A stretch of DNA of 64,000 bases, from positions 42,065,109 through 42,129,108 of the forward strand of contig CM068542.1 in assembly GCA_035048495.1 (NCBI GenBank), in the 5' to 3' direction. A program made the position numbers and the translations under genes. The notes under the pieces are model-generated. The model worked only from the letters and a program-made list of their open reading frames with translations. It was not told the origin of the DNA and ran no database searches. Shown here in pieces: positions 22,251-31,860 of the stretch; the first letter of the stretch is position 1; each line of letters begins with the position of its first letter. This DNA is from Euptelea pleiosperma (taxonomy: Eukaryota > Streptophyta > Magnoliopsida > Ranunculales > Eupteleaceae).

Positions 22251-22545
22251 AGATGACTGTGCTGCTTTAGCGACTTTGATGAAGACATCATCCAATGTGG
22301 TGTCAGTCAAACCCCATGCCTGTATAGCGAACATCATCTTTGCATTCTTGACTGCTTGGAAAACATCTGCAATTCTGATATCTTGCTTTGGTAATTCAAA
22401 TTTCTGTGTTCCTGATATATAGTATATCTTCTTTGCATTTGGAGAGAGCCTGAGGACAAACTTCTCTACCTTTTATTCTTGACTGGACAAGGTTGTCATG
22501 GTAAACACATAATATCCTCCATATCTAGCTTTCAGCTGTCATCAC
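22251..22545 (-). pseudogene. ABCA-subfamily ABC transporter, C-terminal fragment
   Basis: Read on the minus strand from about 22529, one frame gives ARYGGYYVFTMTTLSSQE, a TAA, KVEKFVLRLSPNAKKIYYIS, GTQKFELPKQDIRIADVFQA, then VKNAKMMFAIQAWGLTDTTL and DDVFIKVAKAAQSS. This is the C-terminus of plant ABCA half-size transporters (regulatory tail after the nucleotide-binding domain, ending WGL-DTTLEDVFIKVA). The ATP-binding motifs are absent and there is one in-frame stop, so this is an isolated 3' relic. No retroelement junction or poly(A) tract shows how it came here. Confidence 0.82.
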
Positions 22546-24080
22546 ACTTGCATAAATCAGCGTTTCTTTTTCTTTTTTCTGTTGATGCACACATGAATGT
22601 GCATCACCGTCATGTGGACAGGTAGATGGTACGCAGTTGGTAGACAATGATTGCAATTATCTTAAATCTACTCTTCTGAGAAAACAGTACTAATTTTTCA
22701 TCGACATTAGTCCTATGGGTTCTCTAAGAAAACTGTCCTTAGTTATAATTTTAGAGGTAAACAAAATATGTATTATTTCTATCTATTACATGCAAAAGAG
22801 TTTATATTTTAAGCTATCTTCTTTCTCTATCTCTTTCCTTTTTCATGACCTCATTCTTGATTCAATCCTTTTCAGTTCTAATTATATTTTCCATTTTGGC
22901 CTTATGGCTGTCACTATTTGGTTCAGTCATTTGAAATTTGAGACAGTGGTCTATGCTAACAATAATGATCTAGGGAACCCAAATACTTTTATATGCTTGT
23001 ATGACCATTGGTATTGACTGACATGGTGCAACACTGATACAAGTAGGACTTACTGCATGTTTACATGTTGGTTATCATCTAGCCATCTCTATCTGTATTA
23101 TTCCTTCTGTCAAACTCTTAAAATTTTGTTATTAGGTTTGTCAAATGGAAGAAATGGCATAATAAACAGAACATTCTAAGGAATATTACTGTAAGGACCA
23201 CGCAAATATTATCAGCAAGATGATAACGACTTGAGGAGTTAAGCATTTGAACGTGATTTGAAGTCGTATTTTGCGGGTTTGGATCATTGTATTGTGATCC
23301 AAATAAAAATGGGTCAAATACATATCCATGTAAATAATCCAATTTGTATTCAAATCAATCGCAAATCATGATATTAGGATTTCAGATTGGGTTGATCCTG
23401 GGTTTGGGGCTTAGATCCTTACTAAAATTTGTCATTAATTTCATAGTAGATCTGACCTCATATGGATCATGGTTTGGATTTGGATCACTTGTCATGGAAT
23501 CTGGAGATGGATCCTGCTATTTTTAGACTTGCATCTGGATCCGCATTTACCCAGGTCCCACATGGATCTGACCCATTTCATGCTCCAGACGCGGAGACAA
23601 GCTTCTTGTATCTTAGTTAAGGACGACCCGAGAAGTATTTTTATTGGGGCAGTGTTAGTGTCTTTTTTCGAGAGGGAAAGCTTGGGATTAGACAGGACCC
23701 CAATCAGCTATATTAAAAACAAAAGTTACAAACTAGTGCAACCACTAGCGTCTTCCAAAATAATTTTGGAAAGATCACTAGAAAACAAAGAAGGGGAACA
23801 ATGCTAGTAGAACAACAAGAAGCCAACATGGGAAGAAAATGGTTTCGAGGGGTTCAACAAGAGTACTACTTCCTAGGAGGTTACCTATCTCAGTACTACT
23901 CTCGCCCAAGCATGCTTTATGCTTAACTGCAGAGTTCTGATGGGATTCGGTGCGATAGTGTTGGTATGATCGCGCATCTATTACCGTCGGTATATTGGTT
24001 GTACATTTATAACATCTCAAATAACACAACAAAACATGTGTGAAGACTAGAAACAAGATGAGATTTGAAGAAACATGGTT
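22546..24080. other. Intergenic stretch, no gene seen
   Basis: AT-rich DNA with low-complexity ggatcc/ggatct-containing sequence at 23340-23600. ORFs here show no domain. Confidence 0.4.
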
Positions 24081-24087
24081 TGGAGAC

Positions 24088-24305
24088 CATGTTATTAAAC
24101 TCGGCCCGGTCCGGCCGGTCGAATTGGTGGCTTAGTCACAAAACTGGGTTGGGTTGATCTCGACCCAGCAATTTGTGAAAAATCGTAACCTGTGACCCGG
24201 GGCGGGCAAAACATTCATGGGTCAATGGGCCCCACAGAGATGCCATGTGGCGGGTTTACCCAGTTGACCTGACGGTTGAACCGGTTCGGTCGTATGAAAA
24301 CATCG
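24088..24305. mobile_element. GC-rich hAT-like MITE with 7-bp flanking repeat
   Basis: Imperfect terminal inverted repeats CATGTTATTAAACTCGGCCC and (reverse complement of the end) CGATGTTTTCATACGACCGA. The 7-bp string TGGAGAC flanks both sides (24081-24087 and 24306-24312). Confidence 0.6.
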
Positions 24306-24324
24306 TGGAGACAGTCAATGAAAT

Positions 24325-24326
<2 letters not shown>

Positions 24327-24364
<38 letters not shown>

Positions 24365-24366
24365 AG
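24327..24366. repeat. (GA)n microsatellite
   Basis: About 30 bp of GA followed by a short G run. Confidence 0.85.
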
Positions 24367-24499
24367 GAGATAATATAAAGACTTCATTAATGAAGGCCTT
24401 AGAGGATATAGAAGAAAACAAAAACAAGCGAAAACCACCAAAACTCTCACCACTAATCCTTCTCTAATAACCAATTCAACCCATTCGAAAACGAATTTA

Positions 24500-25819
24500 T
24501 CATAAGAGAGACCTTTCCCTTCCTAGTCCAGAGAGTAGCAATATCTGTTTGAAGGAAGCTACGTGATGTTGAGACAAGGCTATGAAGACTTCTATGCTTC
24601 CATCACCTGTCAAGGAAGGGACGATAAACAGCTGATGTTCACAAGGCTGATAAGAAGGCATGAAAAAGCAAGGCTTACCCCCACCAAAATCAAAATCGGA
24701 GAATGGAAACCTGAGCAAACTATCGACGTACAAGTTGAGGCTAGTACTATTAGAATCCATCCAGTCTGTAATAGGTTCTAGATCCTCCTCACGAGCCTTG
24801 TAATTTGCAAAATCTATAAATGACTTGAAGTAATCATCGTTCACTTTACTGACTGCTTCATGTATCAGCCTAGCTGCATAGCTCAAAGGCTTACACAGGA
24901 GCTCCTTCACTTTAGCTATAGGGATTGCCCAAAGCACCAAATTCCCAAAATACTCATTGTTCAAACGAGGGTTATTCAACCTTGATCGCCCGTTCACTGC
25001 GATCTTTATACAAGTCGACTCGTGCCAGGCAAGTGCACAAGTTCTTGTAATGGTTCTCCACAGATGAGCCATCAAGCTCTCAAATGAGTTATATGCCTTG
25101 TTATTAACACAAGCCTTTGACTTAATCTTGGCTAGAATCTCTGATGTGAAATGGACCTTGTGGACAAACAAGTCTGCTGATGGCAGTACTTGGGGACATT
25201 CTTCATTCTTGTTTTTAAACTCGATCTTTCTATGATTGAACTCGAACTTAGGTGGGTCTCTAGGAGAAAAGATGGTCCGGTCGTGAAAGGGTCGTGGGTT
25301 CATCTCAAGGCCTCGACAAGCTTGACCCCATGCAACCAAGAACTGGCTCACAGAGTACCCATCGGCCACCATGTGGTTCGTCGAGATCCCGATCACTATC
25401 GACCCACAAGTGAACCTTGTGAGTTGAATTATAGCCAACTCTTTAACTCCCTCCAAGCTTGGGTAGAAACTTAGTAATATTGCAGGAGATGGATGAAAGG
25501 GCATGGCCTGGTCAAGAGTGCAATTGGTTGATGCTTCGACAAACCTTACACCGTCGTCGTTGAGCAGAATAACACGGCGGCCTTCTCCATCTGTATCAAA
25601 TCTACCAGCCCACTCTCTATACTCAGATAACACCCTTTGGAGTGCTTGTTCTAGCTTTTCATTTGGTGGTGTTGGCGATCGGTAGGCGTAGATTAGAGGT
25701 ACGTGGGCATCTACTGCAACCAAATCGAACATAGTAAGAGGAATGTATTTGGTGATTGAGGGTGGATCACCTTCATAAACAGGCTTCACGAGCCTTGAAC
25801 TCACCCGTCGCACCTCCAT
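24500..25819 (-). CDS. BAHD N-acyltransferase, agmatine/tryptamine hydroxycinnamoyltransferase-like
   Basis: An uninterrupted 439-residue ORF, full length for the family and apparently intronless. The catalytic HxxxD motif is HMVAD (H149-D153); the structural DFGWG motif appears as DFGGG (D377-G381), losing the tryptophan. The N-terminus (SSRLVKPVYEG near residues 7-17), PLTMFD, YREWAGRF, RRVILLNDDGVRFVEA and VAWGQACRGLE match the agmatine coumaroyltransferase / tryptamine hydroxycinnamoyltransferase group as I know it. These cytosolic enzymes move a hydroxycinnamoyl group from CoA to an amine to make defence phenolamides. The amine and acyl substrates cannot be told from sequence. A hAT-like MITE sits 125 bp upstream of the start codon. 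Confidence 0.92.
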   Translation of the reverse strand: MEVRRVSSRLVKPVYEGDPPSITKYIPLTMFDLVAVDAHVPLIYAYRSPTPPNEKLEQALQRVLSEYREWAGRFDTDGEGRRVILLNDDGVRFVEASTNCTLDQAMPFHPSPAILLSFYPSLEGVKELAIIQLTRFTCGSIVIGISTNHMVADGYSVSQFLVAWGQACRGLEMNPRPFHDRTIFSPRDPPKFEFNHRKIEFKNKNEECPQVLPSADLFVHKVHFTSEILAKIKSKACVNNKAYNSFESLMAHLWRTITRTCALAWHESTCIKIAVNGRSRLNNPRLNNEYFGNLVLWAIPIAKVKELLCKPLSYAARLIHEAVSKVNDDYFKSFIDFANYKAREEDLEPITDWMDSNSTSLNLYVDSLLRFPFSDFDFGGGKPCFFMPSYQPCEHQLFIVPSLTGDGSIEVFIALSQHHVASFKQILLLSGLGRERSLL

Positions 25820-25936
25820 GTGGCAATGGCCTAGGATTTATGGGACACAAGCAAGTAAGATATATGGATGTGGTATAAATAGTGATGAGGAGATTGAGGG
25901 ATGCTTTCCATGGGTTTCAGTTGGTCGAGACCCCTA
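25820..25936 (-). promoter_or_regulatory. Proximal promoter of the BAHD gene
   Basis: Only 117 bp separate the start codon from the target duplication of a MITE at 25937. An AT-rich cactatttatacc (minus strand, about 25870-25882) may serve as a TATA element, but the match is weak. Confidence 0.4.
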
Positions 25937-25944
25937 GGTTATAC

Positions 25945-26257
25945 CACGGTTTAAAAACGGTCGTTATAACAGATTCGGACCTCCCCCGTTATGTTATGTG
26001 CCGTTTTAACACTAAGAAAACAACGACAGTTATTTTTCTGAAAAATAAATTGTTAAAAAACGCCCGCTATTTCCTTTATAAATTTTTTTGAAATTTGAAT
26101 TTTAGCGCCTTTATTTTCTGTTTATTTTTCATATTTTCATTTTTGCCCATGTGCGTTACAGTCTGTTATAAGTTATAACTTCCGTTATAATGGAAATTAA
26201 ACAGTAACGCCCGGCCCCAGTCTGTTATACCACTGTAATGGCCCCTTTTAAACCTTG
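25945..26257. mobile_element. hAT-like MITE, copy 3 (TTATAACGG subtype), upstream of BAHD
   Basis: Exact 8-bp duplication GGTTATAC (25937-25944 and 26258-26265). Ends are CACGGTTTAAAAACGG and CCCCTTTTAAACCTTG. The interior uses GTTATAAC-type motifs in place of GTTTAAAC, with the shared core aaatttgaattttagcgcc. Confidence 0.88.
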
Positions 26258-26306
26258 GGTTATACATCAACCACCTGAGCAAGTAGGGATTGTGCTGGCA
26301 AAATGA

Positions 26307-26516
26307 GGGAAAATCTAAAATGCAAATGGTTGTCTATATATACTTTTAGAGTATGCAAATACATTCCAAAAGCAACAGGTAATAGCCACTCCCTGTTAAC
26401 TCTGGTTAAGGAGAGAGATTGCGGGTTGAAAGGGGGTTTAATTGTTACATGTTGCCTTCTAGCCACATTTGCATACTCTATAAAATATGCAACCATTTGC
26501 ATACTAGATTTTTCCC
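26307..26516. mobile_element. MITE with exact 9-bp target duplication
   Basis: Flanked by GCAAAATGA at 26298-26306 and 26517-26525. Terminal inverted repeats are GGGAAAATCTAAAATGCAAA and (reverse complement of the end) GGGAAAAATCTAGTATGCAA, continuing to TGGTTG. A 9-bp duplication points to the Mutator superfamily. Confidence 0.88.
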
Positions 26517-26564
26517 GCAAAATGACTAAACTGATTGGACATCTGCCAGTTTAGTGCTTTATAC

Positions 26565-26706
26565 CAAGGTTTAAAAGGGGAAAAATAATGGAAATGATGG
26601 AAAATAATGGAAAAAATGGTGCTGAAATTCAAATTTTAAAATTTGAAATTCAAAAATGGAAATAACAGCTGTTATTTTTGTTATAATGGCCGTTTCTTAA
26701 ACCACG
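26565..26706. mobile_element. hAT-like MITE, copy 4 (short)
   Basis: 142 bp, flanked by CTTTATAC (26557-26564) and CTTTATAT (26707-26714). Starts CAAGGTTTAAAAGG and ends TTCTTAAACCACG; the core gctgaaattcaaattttaaa is shared with the other copies. Confidence 0.83.
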
Positions 26707-27044
26707 CTTTATATTGCATCACGGATCCCAAGTCCGGATAAAAAGGATTATGTCAAGTTGACAGCCAAAAGTGAAAAACTTTTGTCAAATCATACATAGA
26801 CAGGACGGAAAAGAAGAACATGATTCATGCAGTCGACCTCATACCGATGAGATTATGATGATATGACAGCGATAGGATGAGTTGAATGAATAGGACTTTT
26901 TTTTTAATCTTATCTTTAAGCAATTTCTTATCTATTCAAAATTAAATTAATTTCCATGGCCATTCTTGTTCTATTTTTTAAATAAATGCTTGCACCAATC
27001 ACACGGTTAATTAACAAGTTAATTTTTAATTAATTATCACACGA

Positions 27045-27427
27045 GGGTCGGCTCCGTTGATAGATCTAAAATGACAGGTAAAATGACAGGGACACAATAT
27101 AAGCTAGGTGGCACACTGTTACAGGACTCTGATCATATGGATGTTTGTCCTATCCCATGGTGGACCTACAAACCACAAATCAGCCTGATTAGTGATTTAT
27201 AAGTGTTGCATCTGTGTACCTCAAATACTGCTCACATTCCCACAGTTGAGATCAGCCCGTGAAAATAAGTCCAATCCAAAGCCCATAAATCACTAATCAG
27301 TCAGATTTTTGGTTTGTAGGTCCACCGTGGTACAGGACAAACATCTATACGGTCAGACCTGTAACAGTGTGCCACGTGTCTTATATTGTGTCTCTGTCAT
27401 TTTAGATCTGTCAACGGAACCGGACCC
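27045..27427. mobile_element. G-box foldback MITE with GGGTCGG termini
   Basis: Starts GGGTCGGCTCCGTTGATAGA and ends TCTGTCAACGGAACCGGACC C. The flanking 9 bp (27036-27044 atcacacga; 27428-27436 atcacggaa) match at six positions. Inside are the ATGGATGTTTGTCCTATCCC and AAATCAGCCTGATTAGTGAT blocks of the foldback family. Confidence 0.8.
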
Positions 27428-27475
27428 ATCACGGAATCCCACCGTTTCCTCTTTTGTTTTTTTCATAAGGGTCGT

Positions 27476-27893
27476 GATGTAACAAGGTATACCTGAGATC
27501 TTTTCATTTGCGGAAGCGGCATTTTTGGTAGTCACCACTGCCATCTGGGCCCACTGACCGCATAGATGTTTAGCCCACCCTTTAATAGACATTCATACAA
27601 AAAATCAGCTTGTTTAATGATGCTAAAAGTGTTCATTTGCGGAAGTGGCATTTTTATCCGTTGGTTTTAGTACTCAAAAAATGGTTGTATTCAACGGCTA
27701 TAAGAACGCCTTAAATGATGCTAAAAGTGTTAAAATCTAATGGTTATAGATTACCAATCAAGGTGATTTTTGGTATGTATACCCACCAAGGAGTGGGATA
27801 AACATCCAAGCGGTCAGTGGGCCCTGATGGCAGCGGTGACTACCAAAAATGCCGCTTCCCCAAAGAACAGTTTCAGGCATACCTTGTTACATC
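27476..27893. mobile_element. Foldback MITE, GATGTAACAAGG family, copy 1
   Basis: Inverted ends GATGTAACAAGGTATACCTG and CAGGCATACCTTGTTACATC, with gcggcatttttggtagtcac / gtgactaccaaaaatgccgc further in. The true ends may lie a little outside. No target duplication was assigned. Confidence 0.78.
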
Positions 27894-28019
27894 TTTTTAT
27901 GTAATGGACCTTTTTCTTTTTTGTAAGCAAATGTAATTGGCTTTGAATGAATCAATCTTTTTCTTGCAGAGGCACATTGGTGCAAGGAAAGAGAGAACGT
28001 GCATGCCCTCTCGCGACTA

Positions 28020-28120
28020 GAAGGGCTTTTGAGGGGAGCACCAAGGACTTCACTTTTGCTGCACGTACAAAAACGTCCTTGACCAAAAAATGCTGACGGA
28101 ATGTTGTATAAGCCAAGTGA
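28020..28120. repeat. Dispersed segment shared with 31650-31720 (inverted)
   Basis: The reverse complement of ttgaccaaaaaatgctgacg and of the flanking acgtccttg matches attttttggtcaaggacgtt near 31667. The nature of the repeat is unknown. Confidence 0.55.
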
Positions 28121-28188
28121 CACAATTGACCCATTTAGTAATGCGCCGTGGAGGGAAAATAAAAATTTGCGCGCTCTAATATTCGCCC

Positions 28189-28634
28189 GGGTGCGTTTGG
28201 CAGCCACTTGCCCTCAGCAAATATTTAGCCAAGCCCACATATTTGCCTTCCGCGGCGGGAAAACATTTGATTGCCTCCCCCCGAGTAAATATTTTCAAGC
28301 CAATTATGCCTTGGTGAGGAAATTTTATTTTCTCGTTGGAAAATCACTATTTTCAATAAAAAATAGTTTTTTAATATATAAAACAGATAAAAATGAATTT
28401 TTTTTATCCTTTGACATAATATATGGTTCCGCACTTGCCCAACCTATTTTTTACTTACTTTGATATGTAGGACCCACTCAAATTGAAAGAAAATGAAGTA
28501 AGCTGAAGTGAGCTAGTTCATACACGTACCAAACATTGTTAAATATTGATATGAGCAAATATTTAGCCAAGATAGTATTCGCCTGGCTAAATATTCGCCG
28601 TCGGAACTCTTTTTCTCACATACCAAACAAACCC
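28189..28634. mobile_element. GGGTGCGTTTGG-type foldback MITE, copy 1
   Basis: Starts GGGTGCGTTTGGCAGCCACT and ends CTCACATACCAAACAAACCC. Arms include cagcaaatatttagccaag and its inverted counterpart gagcaaatatttagccaaga. Contains ccgcggcggg. It shares arms with the element at 50755 in the opposite orientation. Confidence 0.75.
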
Positions 28635-28639
28635 TAGAG

Positions 28640-29288
28640 ACTAATGAGGGTACGGATATTTGACCTATCCCTAATTGGACCTATATACCAAAGGCTCAGC
28701 CTCTAGTTACCACCCTAAAATTAGAAGCTCAATCTGGTTGCAGGATACAATATGAGCCACCTGGCTCACTCTTAGAGGACTTTGACCGTATGGATGTTTG
28801 GCCAATCTCTAAGTGGACGTACAAACCAAAAATCAGCCTGATTAGTGATTTACAGGCATTGTATTGGACTTATTTTTATGGGTTAATCTCAACTGTGGGA
28901 ATTTGAACAGTATTTGAGGTACATAGATCCAATGCCTAGAAATGACTTGTGGTTTGTATGTCCACCTAGGGATTGGACAAACATCCATACGGTCAGAGTC
29001 CTCTAATCATGTGCTATGTGGCTCATATTGTGTCCTATAACCGGAGCCTGTCATTTTAGGGCGGTAATTGGAGCCTGACCCCATACCAAAAATCAGCTCG
29101 ATTGGCAATTTCTATAAGCTGGCTTTTAGTCATTTTGATGGGTTGGTATCTTTGGAGGTGGGATTCAAGTGACGTTTAAGATGCTATGATCCAATGGCTA
29201 GAAATCAATTGATAATAATCAATCAGACTGATTTTTGGTATGTAGGGATGGGTCAAACATTTATATACCCTCGGTGGTCTTCTACGAG
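28640..29288. mobile_element. Outer foldback MITE interrupted by another MITE
   Basis: Left part ggtacggatatttgaccta and ccctaattggacctatatac pairs with the right part gactgatttttggtatgtag and ggatgggtcaaacatttata. Between them, at an ataccaaa site, lies the 389-bp element at 28694-29082. Confidence 0.65.
28694..29082. mobile_element. G-box-family foldback MITE nested in another MITE
   Basis: Flanked by ataccaaag (28685-28693) and ataccaaaa (29083-29091), eight of nine matching. Ends GCTCAGCCTCTAGTTACCAC and GCGGTAATTGGAGCCTGACC; arms carry gagccacctggctcactctt and catgtgctatgtggctcata, so the G-box is mutated here. Confidence 0.75.
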
Positions 29289-29376
29289 TCACATCGCTCG
29301 TGCAGCTGTCCGTGAGCAATTTTTTTGTTACGGACGTGAGTTAGCAAAAGTGGACTAAGCACGTGGATAATAATTA

Positions 29377-30214
29377 GGGAATTTTTGACATACACCCCAT
29401 GTTATCTTTAAAATTTGACATACCCCCCACAATTTGAAAAAGCTGACATACCCCCCCTATGACTCGGTGCACTGTCATTTGACCAGTGTTGACCCGAGTT
29501 GACTACCCAATTTTGTATTAAAGACGAAAGTGCCCTTGTCTTCAATATTAGATCGAAGGCTTGGGTTTAGGCCAAAACCCATACCCCAAATCAAGCATCA
29601 AAAGAGGAGATTAAAAATAAAAATTAAAACCCATGTTAGTAAACTTGAGATATTTTTTTTTGATTTTTTGATGAATTAAACAAATAATGAGAAGAAAAAA
29701 CTCCAAAAAATAAATAAAACTCATGAATGAATGGGATTTTATTGTAGAATAAAATTTTAAAATTGGGAAAACCCATCTTTCCAAAATCCACATCTCAAAA
29801 GCTTAAAATATAAATTGCTTTGTCTTATTTTTCATTTTTGTTAATGAAAATTTAAAACTAAAATTATATGCTTTGTATTTTTTTTTTTTTCACGTTGGGT
29901 TTTAAATTATTGCCGAAGTGGTGGCCAGCCAGCCATGAGACTCCGGTGGGTTGGTCGCCGGTGATGGGCAGCCAACCCATTGGAATCTCTTAGCCAGCCC
30001 GTTTGATTTGGGGTTTGGGTTTTTGCCCAAACCCTTATTCAAAGGTTGAAGGCAAGGGCATTTTCGCCATTTAAGACAAAATTTGGTAGTCAACTCGGGT
30101 CAACACTGGTCAAATGACAGTGGACCGAGTCATAGGGGGGTATGTCAACTTTTTCAAATTGTGGGGGTATGTCAAATTTTAAAGATAACGTTGGGGGGTA
30201 TGTCAAAAATTCCC
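29377..30214. mobile_element. Mutator-type nonautonomous element with long terminal inverted repeats
   Basis: 838 bp, starting GGGAATTTTTGACATACACC and ending GTATGTCAAAAATTCCC. The inverted repeats run for about 165-190 bp with high similarity and contain three GACATACCCCCC sub-repeats and the block ACTGTCATTTGACCAGTGTT. Flanks taataatta (29368-29376) and taataataa (30215-30223) match at eight of nine bases, as expected for Mutator. No transposase is encoded. A GC-richer internal segment (about 29915-30010) in AT-rich surroundings is of unknown origin. Confidence 0.88.
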
Positions 30215-30309
30215 TAATAATAAATCATAGGTCACGTTTATTTGATACACAAAAAATTGACACGAGTTTGTACGGCCAACATGGAGATGAGTTATGGGCT
30301 AAATTTTTT

Positions 30310-30901
30310 GGGTCGGGTCCGTTGACGAGTAAAACTTCTATCACAAGAAATTGTAAATCACACAATCACATGCCAATGAGTTCTCAGCACGTACACAAGT
30401 GCTTTTGCAACGTACCCATGTGCTTATGCTTTTAGGTGTGCGAGCCGAGAACTCATTGGCTGTGATTGTGTGATTTGCAATCCGAGTGTGACAGAAGTTT
30501 TACTCTCCCTTGACAGCCTTAAAATGACAGTATTCTGTACAGGACACAAATATGTGCCACGTGGCACATTCTTAAGAGGCCTCTGACAGTGTGGATGTTT
30601 GGCCAACCCCCCCCTAGGCGGGCATACAAACCAAAATTCAGCCTGATTAGTAATTTCTAGACGTTGGATTGGACATATTGTCATGGGTTGATCTCAACTG
30701 TGGGAATTATAGCAGTATTTGAGGTACACAGATCCAACGCCTAGAAACCACTAATCAGGCTGAATTTTGGTTTGTAGGTCTACCTAAAGATTGGAAAAAA
30801 CATCCATACGGTCCGAATCCTCTTAAGAGTGTGCCATGTGGCACATATTTGTGTCCTGTACAGCATCCTGTCATTTTAGGGCTGTCAACGGAGCCCGACC
30901 C
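30310..30901. mobile_element. G-box foldback MITE with GGGTCGGG termini, hosting a nested MITE
   Basis: Starts GGGTCGGGTCCGTTGAC (then interrupted) and ends GGGCTGTCAACGGAGCCCGACCC in two halves. Flanks aaatttttt (30301-30309) and aaatttctt (30902-30910) match at eight of nine. Arms carry gtgccacgtggcacattctt and gtgccatgtggcacatattt. Confidence 0.85.
30327..30505. mobile_element. 179-bp GAGTAAAAC MITE nested in the preceding element
   Basis: Starts GAGTAAAACTTCTATCACAA and ends GTGACAGAAGTTTTACTC. Arms pair through atcacacaatcacatgccaatgagttctc over nearly the whole length. The flanks tccgttgac (30318-30326) and tcccttgac (30506-30514) match at eight of nine; removing the insert and one flank restores the host element's terminus. 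Confidence 0.88.
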
Positions 30902-30929
30902 AAATTTCTTAGGATAATTTCCTTGCCAT

Positions 30930-31335
30930 TCGACGGGAGTAAAACTTGTGTCACAAGATGTTGTGACGGAAGCCGGTCACAGCACTCAATACGAGCCACG
31001 TGGCACACGATCAGAGGGCGGTGACCGTATGGATGTTTGGCCAGTCCCTCAGTGGACGTACAAACCAAAAATCAGCCTGATTAGCGATTTACAACCTTTA
31101 AATTTTTGCACCCAAATAACGCTCAATAATGCTCAGATTCCTACCGTTAAAATCAACCTACAAAAATTACTTCAACCGAATCGGTTAGAAATCACTAATC
31201 AAGCTGATGTTTTGTGTACCAGTCCATCGAGGGACTGGCCAAACATCCATACGGTTATCATCCTCTAATAATATGCCACGTGGCTCGTATTGAATGCTGT
31301 GACTGGCTTCCGTCCACATCTTGTGACACAAGTTA
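30930..31335. mobile_element. G-box foldback MITE, GAGTAAAAC/GTGTCACAAG termini
   Basis: Left end gagtaaaacttgtgtcacaa then gatgttgtgacggaagccgg; right end ctggcttccgtccacatctt and gtgacacaagtt. Arms carry gagccacgtggcacacgatc and atgccacgtggctcgtattg. No target duplication could be set. Confidence 0.8.
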
Positions 31336-31369
31336 TAGGGGTACACCACTTACGATGCAGTGCACCTTA

Positions 31370-31660
31370 CGCATGGCACACTCATAGAGACCACTGACCG
31401 TATAGATGTTTGGCCCATCCCTAGTTGGACTTATGTGTCAAAATTCATCCTGATTAGTAATTTCTATATGTTGGATTAGAGTCTTTTTCATGATTTATTT
31501 TTAATCGTGGATTGCTAGCAGTATTCGGGGTACTCAGATTCAAAGGTTAGAAATCACTAATCAGGATGATTTTTGTTACGAAAGTCCATCTAGGGATGGG
31601 CCAAACATCTATACGGTCAGTAGCCTCTAATAGTGTGCCACATGGCTCATACGACATTAC
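31370..31660. mobile_element. Foldback MITE, diverged G-box family
   Basis: Arms with catggcacactcatagagac, gaccgtatagatgtttggcc and their inverted partners aaacatctatacggtcagta and tagtgtgccacatggctcat. The G-box is lost. Confidence 0.72.
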
Positions 31661-31860
31661 ATCCTCATTTTTTGGTCAAGGACGTTCTTGTGCAGTTTGT
31701 CCTATAAAAATAGGTTGTAATTGGACGAAAATATCAATGAAAGTTGTTTGTTTAGAATTCTATTGTTCTTTTCTCTTTGTGGATTCAAAGGTTTTGTTCG
31801 ATTGAAGACGGTGACCTCCTTCCTTGCATGATTTTGTGATTAACTTCACGCTACCACTAC
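31661..31860. other. Segment shared with 28020-28120, possibly an LTR remnant
   Basis: Contains a TATA-like cctataaaaatagg and the string attttttggtcaaggacgtt, found inverted near 28080. No partner LTR is visible. Confidence 0.35.

Noticed and set aside
24563..24781. 72-codon plus-strand ORF
   Set aside because: Lies antisense inside the intact BAHD gene; no domain of its own.
27353..27592. 79-codon minus-strand ORF and a similar one at 50224-50460
   Set aside because: Both read across foldback MITE arms; their similarity comes from the repeat.
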